A stretch of 64,000 nucleotides of DNA from the NCBI RefSeq assembly GCF_003268475.1, contig NZ_MCIF01000002.1:636015-700014 (forward strand). Reading direction: 5' to 3'. The DNA is from Thermogemmatispora tikiterensis (lineage in GTDB: Bacteria; Chloroflexota; Ktedonobacteria; Ktedonobacterales; Ktedonobacteraceae). The notes beneath the pieces were generated by a model, which saw only the letters and a program-made list of their open reading frames with translations, was not told where the DNA came from and made no database searches. Shown in pieces: positions 25,980 to 34,605 of the stretch. Numbering within the stretch: the stretch's first letter is position 1; each line of letters begins with the position of its first letter. The translations under genes and the position numbers were made by a program.

Positions 25980-26255
25980 GTGGAAGGACACGCTACCGCT
26001 TCGACTATTACCCAACAGCAAATCAAGGTATATGCGACAAGCTGGTGTGGTGATTGTCGTAGGGCAAAGCGCTGGCTCGACGAACACCACATTGCCTATG
26101 ACTACATCGATATAGAAAAAGACGAGCAGGCTGCCGCCTACGTCATGCAGGTCAATGGTGGCCTGCGCAGCGTTCCCACCATCGTCTTCCCCGATGGCTC
26201 TGTGCTCGTAGAGCCTTCGAATCGCGAGCTGGCGCAGAAGTTCGGCCTCAGCTGA
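25980..26255 (+). CDS. Mycoredoxin / glutaredoxin-like protein (CGDC)
   Basis: A 91-residue thioredoxin-fold protein. The redox motif is WCGDCRRAKRWL with Cys23 and Cys26; the cis-Pro is in SVPTIVFPDGS. The helix pattern AYDYIDIEKDEQAAAYV is typical of the mycoredoxin/Grx branch in Actinobacteria and Chloroflexota. Such proteins reduce mixed disulfides of low-molecular-weight thiols. The start is GTG at 25980 with AAGGAG eight bases upstream; the longer frame from 25629 includes non-protein-like sequence. Divergent from the ECF sigma-MGMT/Ada pair, which suggests a shared stress response. Confidence 0.9.
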   Translation: MEGHATASTITQQQIKVYATSWCGDCRRAKRWLDEHHIAYDYIDIEKDEQAAAYVMQVNGGLRSVPTIVFPDGSVLVEPSNRELAQKFGLS

Positions 26256-26637
26256 GCGCGCCAACGCGCCAGGCAGCCAGGCCAGGGCTGGCCGCTCAGC
26301 GCCATCTGTTCCTGGGATCTGCCCATCGCCCCCTGTTCTATCAGGTACCGCGAGGATTCCACGACAGAAGACGCTGGCAGCTAGCCTGGCAGCCTGCATC
26401 CTCTACGCTCTGAACGGGAGCGGGACTGTCCCACCTGGTGGCCAGATGTGATAAGATCTAAACGACCGGTCTTCGCCCGTCTCCAGACGTCTAGTGCCAG
26501 CTCTGGAGATGCGCTAGCAGGCTGTGCTGCGGCTCGCCAGCAAGGTCCCCGGCGCCCGCGGAACCGACCGCTCCAAGCGGGGAACCTGCCAGGCGGCGGC
26601 GGGCCGATCGATGTTGAGAGGAGCAGGAAATCTGGCG
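26256..26637. other. 382-bp intergenic region
   Basis: A short GGCCA-GGGC-TGGCC hairpin (26280-26293) may terminate the mycoredoxin gene. No clear promoter for the decarboxylase is visible. The upstream extension of the decarboxylase frame (from 26524) is compositionally unlike the protein. Confidence 0.4.
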
Positions 26638-28137
26638 ATGGAAGAACAAGAGCAGAAGCGAGCAACCCTTGATCCCGCCCAACAGGAGCAAGCGACCGGT
26701 GATATGGACCCGGCCAGCTTTCGCCTCTATGCCCACCAGGTGGTCGACTGGATCGCCGATTATCTAGCGCACGTTGGCGACTATCCCGTACTTGCGCGCA
26801 CGCAGCCGGGCGATATTCGGCGGGCCTTACCGGCCCAGCCGCCGCGGCAGCCCGAATCGATGCAAGCCATCCTCGCTGACTTTGAGCGCGTTCTCCTGCC
26901 CGGCATTACCCACTGGAACGCGCCTGGCTTCATGGGCTTCTTCGGCATTACCGGCTCCGGCCCGGGCATTCTCGGTGAACTGCTGGCCGCGGCCCTCAAC
27001 GTGAACGCCATGCTCTGGCGCACTTCTCCGGCTGCCACGGAGCTAGAGCAAGTGGCGCTCGACTGGCTGCGACAGATGCTCGGCCTGCCCGAGCCGCTCT
27101 TTGGCGTCATCAATGATACCGCTTCCGCCGGGACGCTCTACGCCCTGGCGGCGGCGCGCGAAGCCCTCAGCGATCTGCAGATCCGTCAGCGCGGCATGAG
27201 TGGGCGGCCCGAGGTGCCGCGTCTGCGCTATTATGCCTCTCAAGAAGCTCACTCCGCTGTTGACAAGGCGGGCATCGTCCTGGGAGTTGGTTTGGAAGGC
27301 CTGCGCAAGATTCCCGTCGACGACGAGTATCGCCTGGACGTTGCTGCCCTGGAGCGAGCCATCAAGGAGGACCTGGCCGCTGGCTGGCGGCCCTTCGCCG
27401 TTGTCGCAACCGTTGGCACCACTTCCACCACCAGTGTCGATCCGGTGCCGGCCATTGCTGAACTCTGTGAGCGCTACGGTCTCTGGCTGCACATCGACGC
27501 CTCGTACGCCGGCTCTGCCGCGCTGCTGCCGGAGTATCGCCACATTCTGGCCGGCTGCGAGCGTGCCGACAGCTTTATTGTCAATCCCCACAAGTGGCTC
27601 TTCACGCCGCTGGACTGCAGTGTCTTCTTTACCCGCAAGCCTGAGATCGTCAAGGCCACCTTCAGTCTGGTGCTGGAGATTCTGCGCACCGACGAGGAGG
27701 CTCCCAATCTCATGGACTATGGCATCTCGCTCGGGCGGCGCTTCCGCGCGCTGAAGTTGTGGATGATCATGCGCTACTTTGGGCAGGAGGGCCTTCAGGC
27801 GCGTCTACGCGAACACATTCGTCTCGGGCAGCTCCTGGCCCAGTGGATCGACGAGGCGCCCGATTTCGAGCGCCTGGCGCCCGCGCCCTTCAGCACCGTC
27901 TGCTTCCGGGCCCATCCGCGCGGACTTGACGACGAGGAGCAGCTGACGGCCCTCAACGAGCGCCTCCTCAATCGCATCAACGGGGCGGGTCACTACTTTC
28001 TCTCGCATACCAGGCTGCGTGGCAGATATAGTCTGCGGGCCGCCATCGGCAACCTGCGTACCAGCGAGGAGACCGTGCGTGGTCTGTGGCGAGAGCTGCA
28101 GGAGGGGCTGGAGGCCGAGCGGGCCCGGCGCTCTTGA
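26638..28137 (+). CDS. PLP-dependent group II (aromatic-L-amino-acid type) decarboxylase
   Basis: A 499-residue protein of the DOPA/tryptophan decarboxylase type. Key features: FMGFFGITGSGPGILGE (substrate pocket), HSAVDKAGIVLG, the Asp in WLHIDASYAGSAALLPE, and Lys319 in NPHKWLF forming the PLP aldimine. C-terminal residues (LRAAIGNLRTSEE) complete the fold. Full family length. It decarboxylates an aromatic amino acid (Trp, Tyr, Phe or DOPA) to an amine in the cytoplasm; the exact substrate is unknown. The start is uncertain: ATG 26638 gives the family-like N-terminus, but ATG 26611 is close to GATCG and lacks a better SD. The next gene starts 60 bp later on the same strand. Confidence 0.88.
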   Translation: MEEQEQKRATLDPAQQEQATGDMDPASFRLYAHQVVDWIADYLAHVGDYPVLARTQPGDIRRALPAQPPRQPESMQAILADFERVLLPGITHWNAPGFMGFFGITGSGPGILGELLAAALNVNAMLWRTSPAATELEQVALDWLRQMLGLPEPLFGVINDTASAGTLYALAAAREALSDLQIRQRGMSGRPEVPRLRYYASQEAHSAVDKAGIVLGVGLEGLRKIPVDDEYRLDVAALERAIKEDLAAGWRPFAVVATVGTTSTTSVDPVPAIAELCERYGLWLHIDASYAGSAALLPEYRHILAGCERADSFIVNPHKWLFTPLDCSVFFTRKPEIVKATFSLVLEILRTDEEAPNLMDYGISLGRRFRALKLWMIMRYFGQEGLQARLREHIRLGQLLAQWIDEAPDFERLAPAPFSTVCFRAHPRGLDDEEQLTALNERLLNRINGAGHYFLSHTRLRGRYSLRAAIGNLRTSEETVRGLWRELQEGLEAERARRS

Positions 28138-28197
28138 TCTGCTCAAGGGGAGCGAACAGGGCCGGATCAGGAGAGAAGGAAGGAGGCAGAAGCCAGC

Positions 28198-29382
28198 ATG
28201 AGCCTGCGGCATCCAGGGCTACGTACCGATCTGATCTATCTGGACTACAATGCCACTACGCCGATTGATCCCGCCGTCGTTGAGGCCATGCTCCCTTACC
28301 TGCGCGAGCATTTTGGCAATCCCTCCAGCGCTCACAGCTATGGCTGGGCGGCCCATCAGGCTCTCGAGCGCGCGCGGTCTGAGGTAGCTGCACTGCTCGG
28401 CTGCACCCCAGGAGAAATTATCTTCACTGGGGGCGGCTCCGAGAGCGACAACCTGGCCATTCGGGGGGTGGCCCTGGCGCGGCGGGAGCAGGGTAACCAC
28501 ATCATCACCCAGGTCACCGAGCATCCAGCTGTGCTCAATACCTGTCGTGCGCTGGAGCGGCTCCACGGTTTCCGCATCACCTATCTGCCGGTCGACGAGT
28601 ACGGACGCGTCTTCCCAGAACAGGTTGAGCGGGCGATTGATCGGAGCACGGTGCTGGTCAGCATCATGCATGCCAACAATGAGACCGGCACCCTGCAGCC
28701 GCTGGCTGAGATCGCGGCCATTGCTCACCGTTACGGCGCGCTCATGCACAGCGATGCTGCCCAGAGTGTGGGCAAGATCTCCACTCCCGTTGCCGAGCTG
28801 GGTGTAGATCTGCTCACGGTGGCCGGGCACAAGCTCTACGCCCCCAAGGGGGTCGGCGCCCTCTATGTGCGTCGCGGTCTGGGCCTTGACCTGGAGCCGA
28901 TCATTTATGGGGGAGGGCAGGAGCGTGGCCTACGGGCTGGAACCGAGAACGTGGCGGCCTGTGTGGCCCTGGGCGCCGCCTGCCGTCTGGCGGCTGAGCG
29001 TCTGCCCTCCGAGGGGACACGGCTGCGGCGTCTGCGCGACCTGCTCTGGCAGCGCCTGCGCGCAAGCCTGGGCGAACGTATCCAGCTCAACGGCCATCCC
29101 GATGAGCGTTTGCCCAACACACTCAATGTGAGCGTCAGTGGTCTCAGCGGCGAGGAGATTCTGGCGGCCACGCCGGAAGTGGCCGCTTCTACGGGCTCCG
29201 CCTGTCATGAGGGCAGCACCGACCCGTCGCCTGTCCTCATGGCGATGGGCCTGAGCCGTGAACGCGCCCTGGGTGCCCTGCGTCTTACCCTCGGGCGCTG
29301 GAGCAGCGTCGACGAAGTCGAACGGGCCGCTGTCTCGCTGCTGCGCAGCGTCGGTGCCCTGGCCCGCAATGTGCGTCCCTAG
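28198..29382 (+). CDS. Cysteine desulfurase (NifS/IscS family)
   Basis: A 394-residue class V PLP enzyme. N-terminal YLDYNATTPIDP, FGNPSSAHSYG, the TEHPAV motif, SIMHANNETGTLQP, and PLP Lys212 in AGHKLYAPKGVGALYV. The catalytic Cys336 is in STGSACHEGS, in a short loop as in NifS/IscS rather than SufS. It takes sulfur from cysteine as a persulfide for Fe-S clusters, tRNA thiolation or other thio-cofactors. Because the genome encodes selC, a link to selenium handling is conceivable but nothing here shows it. ATG 28198 has AGGAGG ten bases upstream. Located 60 bp after the decarboxylase and possibly cotranscribed. Confidence 0.93.
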   Translation: MSLRHPGLRTDLIYLDYNATTPIDPAVVEAMLPYLREHFGNPSSAHSYGWAAHQALERARSEVAALLGCTPGEIIFTGGGSESDNLAIRGVALARREQGNHIITQVTEHPAVLNTCRALERLHGFRITYLPVDEYGRVFPEQVERAIDRSTVLVSIMHANNETGTLQPLAEIAAIAHRYGALMHSDAAQSVGKISTPVAELGVDLLTVAGHKLYAPKGVGALYVRRGLGLDLEPIIYGGGQERGLRAGTENVAACVALGAACRLAAERLPSEGTRLRRLRDLLWQRLRASLGERIQLNGHPDERLPNTLNVSVSGLSGEEILAATPEVAASTGSACHEGSTDPSPVLMAMGLSRERALGALRLTLGRWSSVDEVERAAVSLLRSVGALARNVRP

Positions 29383-29823
29383 GACCTGAGACGACTGCCT
29401 GATCGCTGGTTCCGTCTCCCCCGTTGGTTGTGCCTCACCAGGAGATGGGAAGACAAGCGACGGCGGATCTGGTATACTCTGGGCTGGCAACAGGGGCTAG
29501 CGCTGATCAGGTGGAGGAGGTGGAAAAGGCACAAGCCACCAAGCGAGACCAGCATGCTCTCCCCCTGTGTACACGAGCAGCGCTAGAATAGATAGAGAGC
29601 AGGAGCAAAGGCAGCAGCGCAAGCGAAGCCACATTCTGGCTATGGCCAGCGCGATCTGGCTGAGATGAAGACCGGTAGGTAGCCGGGTCATACAGCCTGC
29701 TGTCAGTCGAACACCTGGCCCGGCCCGGCTGGCTGGTGGCTGAGGCTTCCCTCCCTGCCGTTGCCCAGAGGCCAGGGGTGGCCCGCCTAAGACAAGACAC
29801 GAGCAAGCAAGGAGCAAGCAGCC
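29383..29823. other. 441-bp intergenic region with an extended -10 promoter
   Basis: TG-G-TATACT (-10 hexamer 29473-29478) could start transcription toward the class V aminotransferase, about 345 bp away. A 23-codon frame (GTG at 29520, about 29520-29591) follows a GGAGG but is too short to support. The rest is GC-rich with AGCAAGCAAGG-type repeats near 29800. Confidence 0.4.
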
Positions 29824-31035
29824 ATGACCACGGATGCGTCGCGTGTGCCGTATCCTGTACCGCCTGCGGTAGAGCACCCTGAACTAGAGGCCTACCGAAA
29901 GGAATTCCCCATTCTCCAGCGCAAGACCTATCTCAATAGCTGCTCGCTGGGGGCCCTCTCGCAGCGCGGGATGGCGCGTCTGGCCGAATTCACCGAGCGC
30001 TGGAATGAATGGGGAGCGCACGCCTGGTACGAGATCTGGTTGGGCGAGCTAGAGCGGGCGCGGCGCCAGTTTGCGGCCATCATCGGTGCAGAGCCGCACG
30101 AGGTGGCCCTTGCCCCCAATGTCTCCGTGGCTCTCGGGGCGATTGCCAGTGCTTTCGACTATCGCCAGCGCAACAAAGTGGTACTGGCCGACATGGATTT
30201 TCCTACCCTCGCCTACCAGTGGCTGGCCAAGCGGCGCCTAGGTGTTGAATGCGTTTTTGTCGAAAGCCCCGATCGCATCTGCACGCCCCCTGAGCTGTTT
30301 GAGGAGAAGGTAGACGAGCGCACCCTGCTGGTAGCCACCTCGCGCGTCTTCTATACCAGCGGCTATATTCAGGATGTGCGGGCGGTGGCCGACATTGCTC
30401 ACAAGCAGGGGGCCTATCTGCTGATCGACGATTACCAGGGTACGGGGCAGATCCCCATCGATGTCGAAGCAATGGACATCGATATTCTGGTCAGTGGCAC
30501 CCTCAAGTGGTTGATGGGTGGCCCTGGTCTGGCCTTTGTCTATATCCGCGAGGGGCTGCTCTCGCAATTAGAGCCGACGATCGCTGGCTGGTTTGGCCAT
30601 CGTCAGCAGTTCCAGTTCAAGACGAAGGAGCTGGAATTTCGCCAAGATGCGGCGCGGATCGAGCTGGGGACGCCGGCGGTCCCGTCTGTCTACGTTGCCA
30701 ACGCCGGTATGGAGATTGTGCGCGAGATTGGCGTTGAGACCATCTGTGAGCGCACACGCTACCTGACCAATGACCTGATTGCGCGGGCGCGTGAGCATGG
30801 CTGGCAGGTGCGTGCTCCCCATGAGCCGGAGCGACGCAACTCGATCGTCATGCTAGAGATGGAGCAGCCCGAGCAGATCGTCGCCGAGCTGGTCAAACGC
30901 AATATTATTGTCGATTCGCGCCCTGGCCTTGTGCGCATCTCTCCTTATTTTTACAACACTATCGAGGAGAACGCCGTGATCATCGCGGCGCTCGAAGAGA
31001 TTCTGGAAGAGCGGGGCCGCGGCGGTCAGGGCTAG
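29824..31035 (+). CDS. Class V aminotransferase-fold PLP enzyme (kynureninase/cysteine-lyase-like)
   Basis: A 403-residue protein. Motifs: YLNSCSLGALSQR near the N-terminus, ALAPNVSVALGAIASA, Asp pair in YLLIDDYQGTGQIPIDV, and Lys228 in SGTLKWLMGGPGLAFVYI as the PLP Schiff-base residue. The C-terminal Arg is in PGLVRISPYFYNT. It lacks the catalytic Cys loop of NifS, so it is more like kynureninases, isopenicillin-N epimerases or aminotransferases. The reaction cannot be assigned. ATG 29824 gives a full-length protein; AGGAGC lies upstream. The next gene, a zinc ribbon, starts 100 bp downstream. Confidence 0.85.
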   Translation: MTTDASRVPYPVPPAVEHPELEAYRKEFPILQRKTYLNSCSLGALSQRGMARLAEFTERWNEWGAHAWYEIWLGELERARRQFAAIIGAEPHEVALAPNVSVALGAIASAFDYRQRNKVVLADMDFPTLAYQWLAKRRLGVECVFVESPDRICTPPELFEEKVDERTLLVATSRVFYTSGYIQDVRAVADIAHKQGAYLLIDDYQGTGQIPIDVEAMDIDILVSGTLKWLMGGPGLAFVYIREGLLSQLEPTIAGWFGHRQQFQFKTKELEFRQDAARIELGTPAVPSVYVANAGMEIVREIGVETICERTRYLTNDLIARAREHGWQVRAPHEPERRNSIVMLEMEQPEQIVAELVKRNIIVDSRPGLVRISPYFYNTIEENAVIIAALEEILEERGRGGQG

Positions 31036-31137
31036 ATCGGCAAGGAGCGAAACCAGGCTCTGCGACGGCTCGTTCTATTTCTGTATGCAAGAGGCAAGCA
31101 AGCATGACAGGCACAAAGGACGTAAGGGAGGAGAGCG

Positions 31138-31548
31138 ATGGTCTGTCCTGAATGTCATGCCAGCTGCGCGCCGGAGGACCAGCGTTGTCCGGCCTGCGGC
31201 GCTGAGCTGGTCATACCGGTCTCCCGCAGCCTGGTGACCAGGCCGCGACCAGCCCTGGCGCCGCGGCGGCAGTGGCCGGCGCTCCTGCGCGGTCCGGTGC
31301 AAGGAGTAGCCGCCGGAGTAGGGGCCCTGGCTGTGGGCGTGGGCCTGGAGCTCCTCCGGCGGCGCCTGATCGCCCTTCTGGTCCGCTCTGCCGGGGCAGG
31401 GCACCAGGCTGCTCAGGCCCTGCCGCTGCTGAGCCATTTGAAGCCGCTGGGGCCGGTGGCATCTGGGAAGGCCCCTAAGCTACCACGGGGCTATGAGATT
31501 CAAGAAACGGTTGTCTACGTCGAGCGGGTCATTCGCCGTCGTTCATAA
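31138..31548 (+). CDS. Small zinc-ribbon membrane-anchored protein
   Basis: A 136-residue protein. The zinc ribbon uses Cys3, Cys6, Cys17 and Cys20 (VCPECHASCAPEDQRCPACG). An Arg-rich linker leads to a hydrophobic Gly/Val/Leu segment (about 55-72) and a polar C-terminus. A ribosome binding site GGGAGGAG precedes ATG 31138. This layout matches the other ribbon proteins in the window. Its 3' end overlaps the start of the BNR-lipoprotein frame by 56 bp, suggesting translational coupling. Function unknown. Confidence 0.8.
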   Translation: MVCPECHASCAPEDQRCPACGAELVIPVSRSLVTRPRPALAPRRQWPALLRGPVQGVAAGVGALAVGVGLELLRRRLIALLVRSAGAGHQAAQALPLLSHLKPLGPVASGKAPKLPRGYEIQETVVYVERVIRRRS

Positions 31549-32809
31549 GGCGCGGTCGTGGCGAAGACTGCGCTCGTTGCTCTTGCGGGCACTGATACTT
31601 GGGCTGTTGCTGCTCCTGGCGTCCTGTGCTCCCAGCAGCGGTATCCTCGCCGGCGGTGCCTGGGAATCCACCGGCCTGCAGCGCGAACACATCCGGGCTT
31701 TGGTGGCGAACGCTGCAGATCCGGCTCAGCTCTATGCCGGCGATGCCCGGGATGGCATCTTTGCCAGCAGCGATAGCGGTCAGCACTGGCTGTCTCGTAA
31801 TCAGGGTTTGTCCCTGCCGCTGGCCGTCAATGCCCTCAGCTTTGATGCCAGCGAGCGCCGCCTCTATGCAGCCACCAGCCGCGGCGTTTTTGTCAGCAGC
31901 GACGGGGGAGGGCACTGGCAGACAGTCAATCAGGGACTGCCGGCAGATAGCTGCACGGCCCTGGCCATCGATGTGGAGCGCGCCAGTGTGCTCTACGTTG
32001 GGACTGCTCACCACGGCGTTTTTGTCAGCAGCGATGGCGGAGAACACTGGCACGCGGCCTCTCAGGGACTGCCGGCGAACCTTCCGATCAATGACCTGGC
32101 CTATGTCAGCGATCGGGGTCAACTCTGGGCGGCCACCGTTGGCGGCGTCTATCGCTCTGACAACGGTGGACAGAGCTGGCGCTCGCTCAGCCGAGGCCTG
32201 CCCGCGGGGATCACCGTCTACCGCGTGCGTCCAGCGGCCCTCAGCGGAGGAGATCCGAACCTGGTCTTCGCTGGCAGCGATCAGGGCATCTTTCTCTCGC
32301 ACGACAACGGCGCGAGCTGGCAGCGCAACCAAGAGGGCCTGGCGCGCGTCAGCGTGCGGGCTATCCTGGTCGACTTTCGCAGCCCGACCACTATTTACCT
32401 GGGAACCAGCATCGGCGTCCTGCGCAGCAACGACAGCGGACAGGTCTGGAGCGCGGTCCTCGGCGGTGACCTTCCCAGGAATCGGCAGGTCTACGCCCTG
32501 ACTCTGGGCGCCAGCGACTACAGTCAGCTCTACGCTGCTGTAGATGATGTCTATATTTTCCCAGGCAGCAGCGGCGGCTGGAATACCAACGCTTTCGCCC
32601 CTCTGCTCCTGGCTGTTGCTTTCTTCGCCCTGCTCTACTGGCTCACGCGCAGCAACCGTCGTCATCGGCGCGGGCTGCTTGGCGTGGCGCGGCCCACAGC
32701 GAGACCCGGTGACCAGCCACCCACGCAGCGAGAGGAGCAAGAGCCGCAGCTACCGTCTGCCCTCCTTCCTCGCCAGCAGGAAGGACCCCCGTCTCCCGAC
32801 CAGAGGTAG
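31493..32809 (+). CDS. BNR/Asp-box repeat lipoprotein with C-terminal membrane helix
   Basis: A 438-residue protein. Residues about 28-45 are a lipoprotein signal (LLLRALILGLLLLLASC) with lipobox LASC, so it is exported and lipid-anchored after Cys45. About 60-350 hold six copies of G-(I/V)-F-x-S-x-D-x-G-x-x-W-x-x-x-x-x-G-L, the Asp-box unit of sialidase-like beta-propellers (YCF48 group). A hydrophobic segment near 367-384 may be a second membrane anchor; an Arg/Gln/Pro-rich tail follows. It may bind or monitor an extracytoplasmic partner. Start uncertain: ATG 31493 lies inside the previous gene with a weak ribosome site; the true start could be a later TTG near the signal peptide. Confidence 0.82.
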   Translation: MRFKKRLSTSSGSFAVVHKARSWRRLRSLLLRALILGLLLLLASCAPSSGILAGGAWESTGLQREHIRALVANAADPAQLYAGDARDGIFASSDSGQHWLSRNQGLSLPLAVNALSFDASERRLYAATSRGVFVSSDGGGHWQTVNQGLPADSCTALAIDVERASVLYVGTAHHGVFVSSDGGEHWHAASQGLPANLPINDLAYVSDRGQLWAATVGGVYRSDNGGQSWRSLSRGLPAGITVYRVRPAALSGGDPNLVFAGSDQGIFLSHDNGASWQRNQEGLARVSVRAILVDFRSPTTIYLGTSIGVLRSNDSGQVWSAVLGGDLPRNRQVYALTLGASDYSQLYAAVDDVYIFPGSSGGWNTNAFAPLLLAVAFFALLYWLTRSNRRHRRGLLGVARPTARPGDQPPTQREEQEPQLPSALLPRQQEGPPSPDQR

Positions 32810-32822
32810 AGGCAAGGAGCGC

Positions 32823-32846
32823 GAGGAGCAGCAGGCGGTGCTCCTC
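32823..32846. terminator. Bidirectional hairpin between convergent genes
   Basis: GAGGAGCA-GCAGGCGG-TGCTCCTC: eight perfect pairs, 14 bp after the BNR stop and 32 bp from the stop of the convergent PH-like gene. No U-tract. Confidence 0.55.
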
Positions 32847-32877
32847 CGTGGGTAGCACCTCGTAGCGATCGAGGCGC

Positions 32878-33342
32878 TCATGGGTGGTGACTGCCGATAT
32901 AGGCTACCAGCAAATAAATCAAATAGAGTAAGATGCAGACCAGGAGAATGGCGCCATAGCAGGTCAAGGTCCAGGCACGGCGCGTATTAAGCGCCTGGCG
33001 CAGTTGCTCCTCCATATCGGGAGGATCAAACTGAATATGGGGCGCCAGCTCGCGCAGGCGCGGCAGCATCGCACGAAAATCGCGTACATTGCTCATTCCC
33101 TCGGCCAGCATGACGGTTTCGTTCTCGTCAAGATCGGCCAACAAGATCAGCTTGGCGGGATTGGGGTCGCCTGGCATCAGAATCAGGCGCTGAATCTGCG
33201 CCAGTGGGATGCGCGTCTCCTCCCCCTCCTCACGTTTCACCACCGCCAGCTCCTCTGGATAAAGCTGAATTTCCTTTCCCAGGCCGAAGCGGACCACGCT
33301 AACGGGGAGTGTTTTGCTCTGTTCCTGTTCGCTCTCGCTCAT
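32878..33342 (-). CDS. PH-like domain protein with C-terminal transmembrane helix
   Basis: A 154-residue protein. Residues about 10-60 read as beta strands (SVVRFGLGKEIQLYPEELAV, then ETRIPLAQIQRLILMPG) similar to bacterial PH-like/DUF domains. A helix with NVRDFRAMLPRLRELAP and a C-terminal membrane helix (about 126-147, GAILLVCILLYLIYLLVAYI) follow. I do not recognise a specific family. The ATG at 33342 with AAGGA upstream is preferred over an earlier start at 33429. It is a tail-anchored cytoplasmic-domain protein by topology. Confidence 0.7.
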   Translation of the reverse strand: MSESEQEQSKTLPVSVVRFGLGKEIQLYPEELAVVKREEGEETRIPLAQIQRLILMPGDPNPAKLILLADLDENETVMLAEGMSNVRDFRAMLPRLRELAPHIQFDPPDMEEQLRQALNTRRAWTLTCYGAILLVCILLYLIYLLVAYIGSHHP

Positions 33343-33790
33343 ACGTTCCTTGTAACACTCGCATCCTGATGGCTGGCTCGCCCCTGCGCCGCTATGTCTC
33401 TTCCCCTGCCCTGCCGCGACTGGCCACACTCAACCAGGTTGGGCCGAGCCAAAGCAGAGTCCCCTGATGTGAATGGAGGCAGAACCCGGATGAGAACAAC
33501 GTGCTAACGGCGCCTCAGAGCGGCAGAACGGCAACAATGCAGCAGCAAACTGCCTCGTCTGAAGGCATTGTACAGCATCGAAGCCGGCCCGTCGAGGCAA
33601 AGTGAACTACCTCCTTGTGCCCCGCGCTGGTGCAACACTATCTTGACATGCGTCTATCAAGAACACTACAATCTTGAACGGGATGTGTTGAGCAAAGCAG
33701 AAGCATTACCGGATTTGCAGGGTGTTGTCTGTATCCTTTTGTGGGAAGAGCGGATAACAGATCTGCTTTCTTAAATAAGAAGGTAGCAAC
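33343..33790. other. 448-bp divergent intergenic region
   Basis: Contains a strong plus-strand promoter (33643-33672). No CDS is supported; the 68-codon frame at 33568-33774 lacks features. Confidence 0.5.
33643..33672 (+). promoter_or_regulatory. Sigma-70 promoter of the receiver-domain gene
   Basis: Perfect TTGACA (33643-33648), 18-nt spacer, TACAAT (33667-33672); leader about 110 nt. Confidence 0.7.
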
Positions 33791-34213
33791 ATGGCGCAGG
33801 TTGGCCTGCTGGAAGATAATCCGCGCATTGCGAAGCTCTGCGTGACCTTTCTAGATTTTGCTGGTCATCGCGTGGTACATTATCGACATCCCCGCGAGTG
33901 CCTAGAAGCTCTCCTTGCCGATAAACCCGCTGGGACGGAAGCCGAAGGGCCAGCTCCTGATTCTCTACCGATCGATCTCCTCATCCTCGATCTCTACATG
34001 CCCGATATGGCGGGCGAAGATGTTCTTCGTCAGCTCCGGGCCCATCCACACACGCGTAATCTGCCGCTTATTCTCTGCACCGCGGCGCCAGCCAGCGAGA
34101 TTGAGCAAGCCAAAAGCATCGCTCCTCGGGCGGTGGTCGTCGAAAAACCCTTCAAGCTTCAGACACTGACCGCGGCCATCGATGCCTTGCTGAGTGCCCC
34201 CAATGCCGTCTGA
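33791..34213 (+). CDS. Stand-alone response-regulator receiver domain
   Basis: A 140-residue CheY-like protein without an output domain. Acid pocket Glu8-Asp9, phospho-accepting Asp67 in LLILDLYMPD, Thr97 (LILCTAAP) and Lys119 (VVVEKPF) are all present, so it should be phosphorylated by a histidine kinase. An Ala/Pro/Glu-rich insert (about 45-60) lengthens loop beta2-alpha2. No kinase is nearby, so the partner is elsewhere. ATG 33791 with AAGAAGG upstream. A strong promoter drives it. Confidence 0.92.
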   Translation: MAQVGLLEDNPRIAKLCVTFLDFAGHRVVHYRHPRECLEALLADKPAGTEAEGPAPDSLPIDLLILDLYMPDMAGEDVLRQLRAHPHTRNLPLILCTAAPASEIEQAKSIAPRAVVVEKPFKLQTLTAAIDALLSAPNAV

Positions 34214-34605
34214 GAGCAGGGCAGAGCAGTCCTGACCGAACCGGCCCAGCGCCTGACACGACGGCGCTGGCGCCAGCGGTCTTGCCATCCTTCCTCCTCT
34301 CCACGTGCTCCCCCGGTCCTTGCGCTCCCATTTTTCACCAGCCCCGCCTCATCGCTCACTGCGCGCTCCTGCTGTTGTGCCTGCGGGCCAGCCCTCTGGC
34401 CGTGGCCTCCACCAAGCAAGCTATTTTTCGGGAGCAACAGCATTGGAAATGCATTGCTTTGAAAAGGAACAATATGGTATCACTGTTAGGGGAGGGGCCA
34501 GGACGATGCGACCTTCCTGCTGGCGCAGCGCCAGCGCCAGTGCCGGCGTTGACAGCGCGGCAGGCCTCTCAATTGGCATATTCCAGTTCAGGAGTGAGGA
34601 CCTGG
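34214..34605. other. 392-bp intergenic region
   Basis: CCAGCGC-N11-GCGCTGG (about 34247-34271) may terminate the receiver gene, and a 14-bp palindrome CGCTGGCGCCAGCG sits at 34265-34278. No clear promoter for the ZIP gene. The longer frame from 34282 is not family-like. Confidence 0.45.

Noticed and set aside
25505-26092. Upstream extension of the ECF sigma frame
   Set aside because: Runs antisense through the mycoredoxin start and lacks sigma similarity; ATG 25504 gives a normal ECF length.
31529-32740. 403-codon minus-strand ORF
   Set aside because: Antisense to the BNR lipoprotein, whose Asp-box repeats and lipobox are clear.
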